Source: Ectocarpus siliculosus
Taxonomy: Eukaryota > Sar > Phaeophyceae > Ectocarpales > Ectocarpaceae
Direction of reading: 5' to 3'
Assembly: GCA_000310025.1 (NCBI GenBank)
Contig: FN649751.1
Span: forward strand, 3,948,897 to 4,012,896
DNA: 64,000 nt
Position numbers and translations under genes: made by a program. Position 1 is the first letter of the stretch; every line of letters starts with the position of its first letter. This document shows, piece after piece, positions 11,037 through 23,800 of this stretch. Below the pieces are notes generated by a model, which searched no databases, had not been told where the DNA came from, and saw nothing but the letters and a program-made list of their open reading frames with translations.

Positions 11037-14000
11037 GTTTTAGGCTCTGGTGCTGGCTCTGTTGTGCAAGGCTTGGTCGAAGATAGTCGGGGGTGAATGT
11101 AGAGGGCCCTGGCGGCCGGTCAACGTGTCCGCTGTGGTATGTGCCTTTGGCTCGATTTGGCTTGATTCGATCCGCACGAAAAATAGTGCCCCAAGGTGCA
11201 GTGTTTGTGTTGTGGCTGTTGATTAAGAATGCGAGGGGTGCCTAGCGCCTAGTGCCTCCCTTGTTGCTGCCCTTTATTCTATCCGTCCCAACTGCTGTAC
11301 CTTTTTTTTGCCTGTACCAAAAGGCTGGCGTGTGCCATGCGTGGCAAGGTAGACTGACTCGCAAGTCCAAGTCTTCGCTCGGAGTACGAGCTGGAGTTTT
11401 TCCTTGTTTGCTTCATGCGCTGCGGACATTCGTCGTGTGCTAGATGCGACTTGTCCTTGAATGTGGAACGATAAACAAACATCTATCAGACTCGGCCGAC
11501 ACACCGTATTAACGAAAGGTAGCAGGCACGCGGCTGGCTTTCAGCGGGGTCATGTGCTCTGGGGATGGGGCTGCCATGAAGAGAGTCGGGGAGGTGTGTG
11601 TGGGTGTTTGTGTTGGTTGCTTTGGGCTTGTCTTTTTCGTTGGCTTCTACTGGGCTTACTATATTCTAGACCGTGTCGTTTCGTTTTTGTTGGCGTTTGG
11701 AGGACGGGCTCCGCAGCTTGGGGGTGATCCGACAACGCTTTAGCCGGGTTAGTCGCAGCCGCGCTCCAGTTGCAGGTTTCGACGGCACCTTTCCTGTGGC
11801 GGCCCCTTGTGCGTCCCCTGTTGCGTTGTCGTATCGCTCGTGCCTGTACATGCGCACGGGCGTATGGTGGTTTTGTCCGTGGAGGAGGCGGACCCGGGGA
11901 TGCATTATTCACAGACAAAAAGACGTTCGTTTCTCTTGGAGCTTGGGTCATCACTTTCTTGGAGACGCCGCGTTAGATGAGCCTAGCACGATGTCAAAGA
12001 GAGGAGAGGGACACCAAAACGGGGACGAGGATGGCTCCTGGACGCCTCCTTTCATTCTTGTGCGACAGTCAATCGAGTGATGATCTCGTGGTGGCTAATC
12101 GTGGTGACTTCGTGTGTCCAAATTGAGGGAAAAAACGCTTCCTTTCGCGCTTCTTCTCTACAATTCACTTGTTCTATCGAACCAAACCACTCCCCAGCTC
12201 ATCGTTGTCGCTGTTGTTTCTCGACGCTCCCTGCCGGTGTTTGGGTACGCGTCTGCGGCCCCCCCGAGTCTAGAGTTATCGATGCCTATGCTCTTGGCCC
12301 CGCCTTCTTTTGTCCGGGGTTGGACGGGAGAACAAAACAAAAAACGTGTGTAGGCAGCAGTGGATACCTACACAAATCTTTTGTAAACAGCGCAAGACGT
12401 GTAAATTCATGGGATGGACGTACAGGTAATACAAAGGGTGTGCACAGGCTGAAAAACGTGTTGTTCGTGGAACCGCACACGGTAGTAGTACCCAATGCAA
12501 CGCGATGAGCATGTGGGCATAAACGTATAAACTACTTCACCAAGTTCTGTTGTCATGACGGCTTCCTTCAGCCCCAGCAACCCACCCACATCCGATCCCC
12601 GTATGTATGCACATACATGTTGTCGCCTCTTCACAACAATCCGGCTTCAACAAATCTGTCCGTAGTTTTCCACCTAGAGGTAGGTGGAGCCTCCCGCTGC
12701 CAATTCAGTTCTCCATTCAGCAAAAACATACCCTCTAATCTCATTCCCGATCACAGATGACAGCTCTTCGCTCCTTCCCCCCTCGAGAAAAAAAATCTTC
12801 ATGTTCCCTCAAACATATAAACATCTCCATCGGAGGCTGAGCGCATGTCGTCGCCCAAAACAATTGTAACTTGAGGACTCGTCCTGGGAGAGGGAGAGGG
12901 GGCAAAGTCGATCAATGCCACCAACGCCACCAACACTTTCACCTCGGCACTTTTTCACTTGCGGAGACGAAGGCAGGAAATCAACAAAGCAAATACCACC
13001 ATCATCATCGTGAAACACCGCGTGGAGTGCACGGCGTACCTACAAATCAACACAAAGATTCTCCCGCAGCGATCAACCACGATCATCGGCGTTTGGCTTA
13101 ATTTGCGCCAACGAGTCACAACAACAATGATGTAGTTTTTTTGCCCATCCATCCATAAACTCCGCAAGGATTGTGACGCAACGATGAGCAGTTCTTGGTG
13201 GCGTCCTGCAGCTAGTAATTGCCAACGCCACCACGGCGTGCCGACACTTTCAGGGAGAAATAGGTAAACACAGTCATCCACAACAACATGGACCGGGCAG
13301 CAATGTCATCGCCACAAAAACAACATCAGAGCGTGATGAGTGCGCAACAAAAAAGAACATAAAAAAACAAGTCTACGTTACTCCACACATTCCGCACACA
13401 CACACACACGCATGATGTTCACGATATTACTACCGACCGTGACTCGGCAACGTACGCCACGCACAATTATTCTCTGCCGGGCAGCAGGAAACACACAATA
13501 CCACCCTCCTCTGTACCCTAGGATCGCAAACAACCCACCGCGGACACCCAGAACCCCACATTTTCCTACGCACCCAAGCATGTCGCCAGAAGACACAGAC
13601 AATACAGAAACGCAAATGTTTTTTCGTGCACAAGTTCAGACGTTCGCTCAGGTGCCAATCCCTGACCGAATACTCATCGTGTGCGTTCTGCACCCCTCCC
13701 CACAAGCTCCCATTATTTCCCTCTCCCACCCACCCATCCCCCCCCCCTCGGTGTTTGCCATCGGGATTGGGATTTCGTCGATTGGCAACGACGTTGTAAA
13801 ACAAGCCAATTCACTTCGTGAACTCGGCAACCACAGGTTACCGTTTTTTTTTTTTTTTTGGCGGTAACCATAATGGTGGTCAAGTAGATCATGTTGTGCG
13901 GGGTTGAGAAGCCTAACTCCGCGCAAGGGGGATGATCGCACCACGTTGTGTTAAAATGGTAAAGCATCCTCGAGGCAGTTACACAGTGCTTACAACTGTC

Positions 14001-14090
14001 TCTGGAAGTGGAAGCACCAGAAAATAAATTAAAAGTCATACGCAGCTGTCATCCGTACGCAAGGAAGTAAGCACAAGAAGCCGAACACCC
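11037..14090. other. Intergenic region, no gene seen
   Basis: Between the GTPase stop and the duplicated block. I found no exon with conserved protein sequence on either strand. It contains simple CA, poly-T and C-rich tracts (for example near 13390 and 13842) and 3'-flank sequence of the GTPase gene. Confidence 0.6.
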
Positions 14091-14262
14091 TTAGCAGGAT
14101 GCAGCGCACCTTTCATGCGACTCGCCGAATACCTCACGGCGCTTCGCGCTTGGTGATGTAAGAGCCTGGTCCGGTGAGAACCCGGCGTGCTCCGTCCCGG
14201 CTTTGTAGGAATGCGAGGTCAATGGTCTAACGACTACGGCATGCACGACTATGAGTACACCC
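14091..14262 (+). repeat. Dispersed 170-bp repeat R, copy 1
   Basis: About 95% alike to 27455-27624 in the same orientation, from TTAGCAGGATGCAGCGCACC to GAGTACACCC. Both copies are flanked by ACCCTT-like sequence. No coding potential and no clear cloverleaf, though the reverse strand has a weak A-box-like stretch. It ends just outside the left edge of duplicated block A. Confidence 0.85.
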
Positions 14263-14834
14263 CCCCGGTGATGCGTATAGAGATCGCCACGAAGCCGCAC
14301 CTCGCCATTTCCCCCCCCAGCTGTTCCAAGGCGAGCCGGCCAAACCGTCGTTGCTCCCCTCGCTGCCGTCTGCGGGTTTGCGCGTCATCCTCCGTTCGGC
14401 AGAAGAACTCATGGCCCCATGCTCACCACAACTTGTTGGCACTAAGCCACCCTTTCTGCCCGCTCGCCGCGCTGCGGCTGCTGCTGATGCTGCTGCTGCG
14501 GCTGCTGCTGCGGCTGCTGCTGCGGCTGCGGCTGCTGCCGTCGCTTTTGGTCCTGGGCCTCTTCCCGTTGCTTCTCGTCGAACTAATTAGTCACCCCGTT
14601 GATTCGATACCGTTGTGCGCAGAAGGCATCTATTGATCTCGACGACTTCCACCTGCCCCTGCCTCCGTCCCTGGCCGCCCTTCTGATTTTGCAGTTGGTC
14701 TAACCGATCCTGTTGACCATACCTCCACCGATCCATGGATCAGGACACGGCCCCGCCCCAGCCTCGACCCTTTGGCCTCGAATACTCAGCCGATGACGTC
14801 CATTTCCCCGCAAGTTTGACCAAGCTGCTACCAT

Positions 14835-17800
14835 TCATGGCGCTGCTGGCCGTGTTGGTTGGGGCGACGTGTCAGCGACCAATGCAAGCGATATGGACGT
14901 GGACGAAAGCGAGAAAGTTGTTCTTGCGCCGCCGCCGCCGCCGCTACCCCCGCCGCCGCCCCGACTAGACCGCGAGTTTAGGCCGCCCCATCGGCTGCCA
15001 ACCGGTGTAGTGTGTTCTGCTTCTCGCGCTGGGGGTCGATACGGGGAGTGCGTGTCCGGGGAGCGGGGCAGCGGGCACGGGGGTAGCGGGCAGGGCGGGG
15101 GCGGGTTCGAGGTTTGTTGGCCGACATTCCAGACGAGTGTGATAACTAGGCTAGGGGGGACAGGGCGATAAAAATGAAACAACCACGGAAAGGGTGACGC
15201 AGAGAACTCAACAAGTAGAGGAACAGAATACAAACATATACTCCGAGTAGAATACAACAAGGGAGAAGGCAAGGGGTGGCAGGCACCACCAGAACGTCTC
15301 TTTGGTCCTTACCCGCCCGCTGCACCCCCTGCTGCTTGCCCAACTGGGTCGCAGACTTGGCCCCGATTATAACGTCTATGGCCTTGACATCAGCCTTGAG
15401 CTGCCGAATGTCTTATGCAGTTTGGTGGGGTCGGAGCAATCGGTGGCTGCCTCCCTGACCTCCACCTCCGTCTGGTAATGCGGCGAAACATTTGTTCGAG
15501 GCGTGATCAAACGATGACACGGGGAAGGGGGAGAACGGGGCGCGGGGTGCGTGTTAGGGTTGTAACCGTTCGTTGTCTTAGATATGGTGACCACAGCGAC
15601 GTCACCCGCCCCCAGCTCTTGGAAGCAGAGACCCTTCTCCGCGTTGGAGATAGAAAGGGGTGCATGGTCTTACTCTCTTCTCCTAGCTTCCCCCCGTACT
15701 GCAAGTACAAGCAACCATTGTCGTACCTCATCGACGACGGCTTCGGCATCACGCAGCTCTATGGTCAGCGCCGCAACTCTGGCCTTCCTCTCTTCCAGCT
15801 CATCGAGGAGAGCGCGTTCTTGGTCCCTCAGCAGGAGAGCCTCTTCCCGGAAGCACGACCGGTTGCCGCTGCCGCCGCTGCCACCGGTGCTGCCACCCCC
15901 GTGCAAGCTGTTGACTCCTCGCTCTCTGGCGGCCACTGCCTTGAGATGCTGCAATACCTCGCCTCTGTGTCGCACCAGCATCGACTCTAAGCAGTCCTTG
16001 CGGTCTTCCGATGCGCTGATATCGGACGCGCTGGTATTATCCTCGGCGTGAGAAGTTTGGCGCCTGCTCTCACGTTTACCCCCACTTCTACTGTAGCGAT
16101 CGCCGTACCTGTTACCGTGGCTGCTCGGATTCGAACAGGCTGCTGCTGCTGCTGCTGCAGCTACTTGCGGAGGAGAATCGCCACCGGCAGTGGCACTCGA
16201 GATCACCGCAGCGGCCTTACTGAAAACCTCAACACATGCCGCCCAGGAATCGGTCCCGCATCCTGGCGAACCCTGTGTATTCAGGAAAACAGGCATGAGC
16301 AATTGACCAGAGCGCGTGGAGAGAGAATGGGGAGAGAGAAAATAGAAAAGAGGACACGATGTTGGTAGAGAGCGGGGTGGGGCATAGAGACAAGCGTGCA
16401 GCGGGCGAGCAGGCCGGTCGATATTGGAGACGAGTACTGAAACAAATGGTCGGTGCGTACTCGCAGTCGCTCTCCTCCTGATTATTTTCGCCGTATCCCA
16501 CCTGTGCAAGATGACGAACTCGAACAGCCAGACATGCTCATCCGATAAAACAAATCAGCCGAAGCAACTGCTAATCTGAAGGCGTGTGTGTAGTCGGCCG
16601 ACGAGTGCCTACAGTAGCACAAACTGCTATGAGACACATCAAGTCGAGCGCGCGGCCCCGGTACATGCTTCCGGTGGAGCGAGCGAACTCTGACCGCACT
16701 TTCGGCCAACACACTTGACAATAATACCGATCAACGGGGTTGAAGGGGTCCTCAACTACACCGCAGCACACCCTCTGGTCCCTGTTGTGCGAATACTCAC
16801 CGCTGGTGGTGACGCCCTTGCTAGCCTGGGCGCCACCCTCTCTTGCTCCGCGCGCCACGCGGCCGGGTCCACGGTAGGCTTGATTATGCTTACCCTGGGA
16901 TATCACGACACGAGACAAACCGGAGAACCATTGGAGGATGAAACATCAACGGCACGAGTTATCACGCTCGAATAATCGCGTATCGACAAAAAACAACAAG
17001 GAAGTCGAGCAGGTAGTCACACAGCATAGGCAGCAGCACGCCAACCCATCGTTGTCACACTCTCACATGAAGGCGAGGCCGTCCACAGATGATTCCCTTC
17101 CCCACACCGCCTGTGCAGCGATTGTCCGAGCCGGGTGGAACGAACAAAAGAGGGGGACATACACCATCAGTCAAAGGTCGGAGCGAGGAACGTGCGTCAT
17201 CATCATCACCGTCAGTTCCAACTTGCGAGAAATGTTGCTCTTAGTTGCCACTTCACACGCGTATCCCCACCAAAGGTGCGCCCGAAACATAAGATGAAAG
17301 TGACGAGCAGCTTCAGGTGGTTGTGATTCCTCACCTCGTCGTCTCCATCTCACAGCCGCCGCCTCCGCTACCGTGTCCATCGTCCATGGACGAGCCGAAC
17401 TGCGACGCACAGCACGAGCAGCGAGTAGAACAGGAACTGCAACACCAGCAGGAAGTGCACCCACCCGCGGATGAAACCGCCGCCGTCGTCGACATCATCG
17501 ACGCCAGCTCTGGTGGCAGGGCGCGACGCCGCCTGGCGTTGTCGCCAACACCGCAGCCGCCGTTGTTGTTCCCGCGGGCACCGGCTGCGGGAACCGCCAC
17601 CGACGCATTCTCGCCGGTTCTCTCATTGCCCTTACCTTCGATATATCTCCCATTCGTGCTTTGGTGGATCACGCGGTGGCGTCTACGGCCGGCGGCGGTG
17701 TTGTTATTCGAGGAAGCGGAGTCGTTCCTCCCGTGCCTGCCGATGCTGCCGTTCCCTCCCCTCGTTCGACTGGCAATGGCCGTCTCTCCCGGCTTTCTTT

Positions 17801-20800
17801 TTGTGGCCCCGACCCGGCCCTCGCCCCCCCGAATGACAACGCCGCCCTCCTCGTCCCGTATTCCTCGTTCGTCGCTGTAGTCGGTCAATCGCTTTGCCTC
17901 ATGTACCTCCCCCCCCCACTTCCGCTCGTCCTCTCTGTCCCCGACTCCCCGCGACAGCGTCGTCTTAACCTTGTTCAGCACGGCGTGTGAGAGCCAGCCC
18001 AGAAGCTCTAGTACAGCCGTCCCGGAGCCGACCGCAAGATTTGTTGGAGAAATTCTTGCTGGTGAAGGTGTTAGTGCTGATGGAAATCGTGGTTCCGTTC
18101 CTACCGCTCCACCTACTCCTCCTCTAGGTTGCGACGGTCCAAAGCCCAATCTCTACCGAGTTTGTGGCAGCACGACAGCGGGCGGTGACAGAGGAGGGGG
18201 GGGCGGGAGAAGGACAGCGGTACCACGACAGTTCTCTTGAGAGTCGCGAAACAGGAATGACCGTACTCTAGAATAAGTCAACCCTTCAGTTGTCGGCCTC
18301 ATAGTGTGTTACCACCTCATCTCTCCCTCCTCTTCGAAACATAAGTAAATACTGGTTCTGTCGCCTTTCGCGAGCGTACATCGAAACAGTAAACGTTACG
18401 TGTTCGAATCGCAACCGAGCCATGCCGCCACACTGACCAACCAACCGACCCATGAATGGACAAACCTGACAGGCTTGGAGGATGCCGGCGCACTCGGTGA
18501 CTGGCGCACCCGTAGCAGCAAGCGTAAAGCCACCGCCGCCACTGAGCTGCTCGAGCAACCATTTCGACAGGGCAACAAAGTCGAGGAATTGGTCCTTGCG
18601 GGAAGGGAACCGCATCGGCCAGTCGCTCGCTCGGTCGCCGTCTCCTTCGCCGTCAACATCGCCGTCGCTGCCGCCGACGCCATCAGCACCGGGAACCGCG
18701 AAGTGGAGCCTTGGTGGGCCGGCGACATTCGCCCATCGACAACAACGGCGAGAATCCCAGGGAGTATCGGGGGAATGCGGGAAGAGGGACACGTTGAGTG
18801 TCATGAATACGCGGAGAAGGAGCTCGGCAAAGAGCCGCGTAAGGTGAGGTTCTAAAGAGTACTCGACAAAGCACCCAGGCTCTTCATCACGTAGCCTGCC
18901 TATGTAGAGATAAATGACTAGCAGAGGCGCGTGTTGACACCAAGTTCCTCGAGAATAGGTGTATAACTCGAGAAAAAGGAGACACATTGAGAATTGAAGG
19001 CGCGCTCGCTCGGTCTACATAGAGAAATATCTATGCCAGGGATGTATACGTGCCCAAGTAGACAGCAATAGCCTAGTTCTATCCGTTCTGAGCTGTTGGC
19101 TAGACTACGGCACAGTACCCCAAGTTATGACAGTAGTATTGCATGAGTGCGGGCGGTCTGTATATTGCGGATTGGTACAACATTTGGCCACAGTAGCTAG
19201 CACACAGCAGTTCATGTAGAGCAGAGACCACATGTTGTATGCCACGTTTTCCCTGTACTGGACTGTCAGCTATCGGTCTGAATAGTTTTCATAGGACCCC
19301 ATCCTAGTGTGCGAGAACTAGTCCGCGCGCTTCTCTCTCACTCACTCTCGTCTTCACTATCCGAACCCGACCCTGGGGTCAGCCAGTAGCAACAACATCT
19401 TCTATCTCCTCGTTGAGAGGGTCAACGAGTTGCGTAACAGCACTCAGTCGTGCTCGACCTTTCGCATTGAGCAGGCTGTCGTGCTTCTCAGCGAGCACCT
19501 GCGGTAAGCTCTCCAGAGCGGTTCAGCCCGGCGCGCTACCGCTGCAAACTTATCACCAAGAAAATATACTCCAGTGATTTACTTTCGTCCTGCGCGACCC
19601 CGTTTGGTGCGCCAAACATTACCGGAAGTTGTAGACTGTCCCCTGGAGTAAATGGAACGAAAAGACAAACACGCAACACTAACACGGTGATCACGAAATC
19701 GCGAAACTGATTACGCCATTTCTCAAACGAATCGACCTTCACGCCCCCGCTTGAAACTACGGAAGAGGCGTGTGCGGCAAGAAACGGCGTACCTGGCGAG
19801 CGGAGGCTTGGTTCTCCTTTGCAGGGCCTTCTCGTATCCCAGGATCGACAGGCGGCCTGACAGCGTCTCCATGGCTACGAAGTTGTCTTCTGCGACAATG
19901 ACGGGGGAAGGGTGCTCTGGGGTCAGCCAGGCAAGATGGAGGTCGAGGGAGGTTCACCGCGTGCCCTTCGCCGCTGCTGCTAGTGCTGCTGCATTTGCTG
20001 GGTTTGTTTCCGGGTCGGGAGAGGCATTAGCGAGGACATAGTTTATTGGGACGGTAGCGGAGCTCTTCGGGGTGTCACAGTCAAGCGAGGATGATACAAC
20101 CACAACCACGGTCATCCTGCGAGGTCAACGGGTGTCTCAACAAAGTACAGTTCGCCGGGGTTGATTCTTACCGGAAACCGTCACCATTCTAGCCGCTGAG
20201 GCTGCGACCGCCTGCCCCCCTCTCGCAGGTGTAGCGGTAGCAGCAGCAGAGGCGGTGATTGAGGCTTCGGCACCAGTAATGGCATCGGCGTCGACGGCAA
20301 CTAACTGCGGCAGTAGCGGCACCCGTAGCATTCGCAATAGCGGAATCAGCTGCTGAACTGCCGCGCCGCCATTGCCACTGTTTCTGCCCTCGGGCCTTTC
20401 ACCCGGACAGCGCCGCCGTCTCCGTTTCCCTTGATTCTGTTCCAACGTCTACTTTCCTCTCGACGCTAACACAGGCCGCAGTCTCTGCCGGTGGAAGGGG
20501 GGGTGAGGAAGGCACGGAGAACGAAGACGCCGAGTTGGAGCTGTCGCTGTTGGGCTCGGCTTCGGGCTGGTCGTGGGTGCTGCAGCGCTTGCTGTCCTGG
20601 TTGCTCGTCTTGTTCCTCCTCTCTTGTCTCTCTTGCGTCCTGCTACGGTTGCCGCACTCCTTATCGTCGCGGTCGCCCTTGCTTTCAGCCGCCATCATCA
20701 TCTCGATGTCGTCGTGCCTGCTTCCCGCTCCTCCTCCTCCTCCTCCTCCTCCTCCTCCTCCTCCTCCTCCTCCTCCTCCTCCTTCCCCGCTGGTGTTGCT

Positions 20801-23800
20801 TTTTCGTTCATATCTCTGTTCTTCTCCTCGGTCACGCGCCGACAGTGTTGACGATGATGACGGTGACCACGTCGCCGTCGTCCCCGAATTGGACTTGGAG
20901 TTATTCACGCTCGTGGTGCTTGCTCTCCTTGCAACGACCACAGTGGGAAGACTCGAATGTCTAGCAACAGCGTCTGCTGCCACCGAAAGTTCTACTGGGG
21001 TGCGGCAGTTTGAGCCTTCGGCCTCGCGAGTTGTAATACGGGGAGGCCGCTGGCCTTGCTTCTTTGAGCGAGTTGGCCTTCCCAAGCCGGCGCTTGTGCA
21101 GCTGGCTCGCTTTTCGCTCTAATATCAACAGCCTGACTCTCACCCCACCTCGGATCAGCCCCGTTAACCTTGGAGGGTATGACATCGTTGAACCTCACGA
21201 CGGTTGGTCCCAGACGCACCAGTTTCTGCTCCGGCGGTGGTGACGATGACCACCGCGACCCAGTTCGCCTCCTACCCTCGCCGTCCCGCGCTCCCGCCAT
21301 CGCCGCCGCTGCCGCTAGTGCTGCCTTCGCTTTCGCCTCAAAGCTACCGGCCCTTATCCTTGGTAGCACAATGCCGCTTGCTGTCACCACGGTCCCTGCC
21401 GGGAGCGGCTGTGGCGTGGCTGTTTGGGAAATCTCGAACCAAGGAGCGGCGAGAACTTTCGGGTGCTGCTCGGGGCTGTGTTCGTGGCGATTCTTCGTCA
21501 CGTCGGCCCTGGCATGCATCGCAGAAGTCGTACACTTCAGAGCGGCAGAAGCGGTGCTCGCGGAAGTGGCAGGGCTGTTGGTCCTTTTCGGTTGCTTCTT
21601 CTCGATGGTGGTAGCGGCGGCGGTGCCTCCCTTATCTCGCTTTGCGTATACCGGCACTGCCGTTTCTGCCACAGTTCTCTTGCCGTCTTTGATTCCGTTG
21701 CTATCACGACGATCCGGCGAGTTTCCTGCCGGCTGGGGCTTGCCAACGATGACATGGTGCTGTTGTGGCTGCTGCTGCTGCTGCAGCAGCACCTTCAACT
21801 GCTCGTGATGATGCTTTTGATGGTTACTCTCCACTCTTTCTGTTCTTCCCCGCCGGGAGTGGCTGCCGTTGCTGTTGCTGTCCATCTTGTCATGGTGATA
21901 GCAGTGGTGGCGATTATTCTGATGACGGTGGTGGTGCTGTTGCTAATGATGGTTATGGTGGTTGCCATCGCCGTTGCTAGCGTAACCACCGAGTCTGTGG
22001 GAGAGGGTCCACGCGGTCGCCGCTTCGCCGTCCCGTTTGGGATTGAGGTCGTGAGAGCTTGTCCTGGTCCGGACCGTGGCAGAGGCGGCGGCAACGACCG
22101 CGCCAATGTGGTCAATACACGGAGGAACCGCCATCGCTCCCTCAGCCAGATCAGCAGAGGTGCCCGAGTCGAGGACGACGACCGCTTGCCCGTTGCTGCG
22201 GGGGTCTGCGTCACCTCGACTCTCATCCCCGCTCGTCGCCGCTCGTCGCGACGGGGCCGGCTTGTCCGCTGCGGTTGTTGCTGTAGCTGTAGCTGTAGCT
22301 GTAGCTGTTGTTTTTGTTGTTGTTTTTGTTGTTGCGTCCGCACCGCCTCGACACTCATCCACGCTCGTCGCCTCTCCTCGCGACGGGGGAAGGTTGTCCG
22401 CTGCGGGTGTTACTGTAGCTGTAGCTGTTGCTGCTGCTTTTGTGGTCTGAGCGTCGTGTTCTTCAGCTTTAGATGGCGAGCGGTCTGGAGGCGTGCGGTC
22501 AGGGAGCGGCAGAGGAGGGGAGAGACAGAGCGGGGCAGCCAAAGAAAAAGAGGAAGAGTAAGGCGTGGGATGCGTTGTGTGTGAAGCGGATGGCTGGCGT
22601 TTGACTTGACGACTTGCTCATTTTCGAAGGCCTTCTTGGCACGCGCTGCTGTGGCTATTGTTGCGCAAATAATCAAGCACGACTCATAGCAATTGAAGCA
22701 GCAGAAAGCCAACCGCAATGCCTCGCTCCCCTCGGAATATTGGTCCTGAAGAGCTGTAAAGATCTGCACGTTTTCAGAAAACTGTCCGTGAACCGTTCCA
22801 CAGTATTATCGACGACACATGGCGGAACGGCGATTTTGGGCGTATCAGCGGCGGTAGACGTCAGTTGATGGGATTATTCTTGAGAGTGTTGCCGGAAACC
22901 AAAAGAAGAAGACAGATCGAAGTGTTCTCAACTCTGGGGGAGGGGTGGCAGGGTTCCCCATGGCGTCCATCTTTCGCTTCATGGCAAGGGCGATTGAGTG
23001 GGCCTTTGACACCCAAAAAACAGACATCAAGCAAGGTGGGGAACGAGTCGAAACGTTTTCATTTACCAAGTCTGTTATTATTGTATCCGGCACCACGAAA
23101 TATATCCCAAACAAACTGTTCTGTGTACGCGCCTACAGTGGTTTGGTCGGTGATCCCTATTGGTTCACGTTTCCACAACAGTGCCCTGGGACTTGCTGAA
23201 ACACAAGCAACGCCTATCTCTGACAGTGTACAATGCCCAAACACCCAAACGCACACGCAAGCGGGGCCAAGAGTCCTTCGAAAATGTTCTCGTCTGTGTG
23301 ACCCAGCCAACGACGGGGATGGCGGTCCCGATCGATCGCGTTGCCCGACCGAAACACACAAGTGGTGGAGACGAGAGACTGCCAACAAGTTATTGGCCCT
23401 GAGGCGATGGTGGTGCATAACAGCACGCACGCACATCCCCTTGTGTGGGGGTGGAATGCGCATCGCTTCGAAGCCAGAAACACTTCGGCCGGAAAAACCA
23501 ACCAGGTAAAAACTGCCGTGAACAGGGAATCGCAGCCCCACCCATTCATTTGCATCACCTGTAATGCAGTACTTTGGCTTGTGCGCACAAGTTCTCTTCT
23601 TTCAGTAACTGCCGGCATGGACGGGCTGGATATTTATCCTCGAGATACACCACGCAGACAGCCGCGTCATGGCATGTTCAAGGCGACAAACAGGGTTGGT
23701 TGTTGAATTGCTATGGAGTCGGTCGTGTGCACCCTGCTTTAGGAACTCACTTCTTCCACGCTGGGCCTCTCGCCCGGGTTGGTGCTGATCATGCCTGTCG

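Noticed and set aside
11552-12508. Small ORFs in the intergenic region after the GTPase
   Set aside because: Overlapping frames on both strands with no conserved motif, no consistent splice phases and atypical composition.
20535-21122. 195-codon plus-strand ORF with Pro and Leu runs
   Set aside because: Shadow of the GGN-rich minus-strand exon of the NEK-IFT57 pseudogene.
21424-22584. 386-codon plus-strand ORF with Cys runs
   Set aside because: Cys runs are TGC/TGT repeats complementary to Gln/Thr/Ala repeats of the pseudogene exon.
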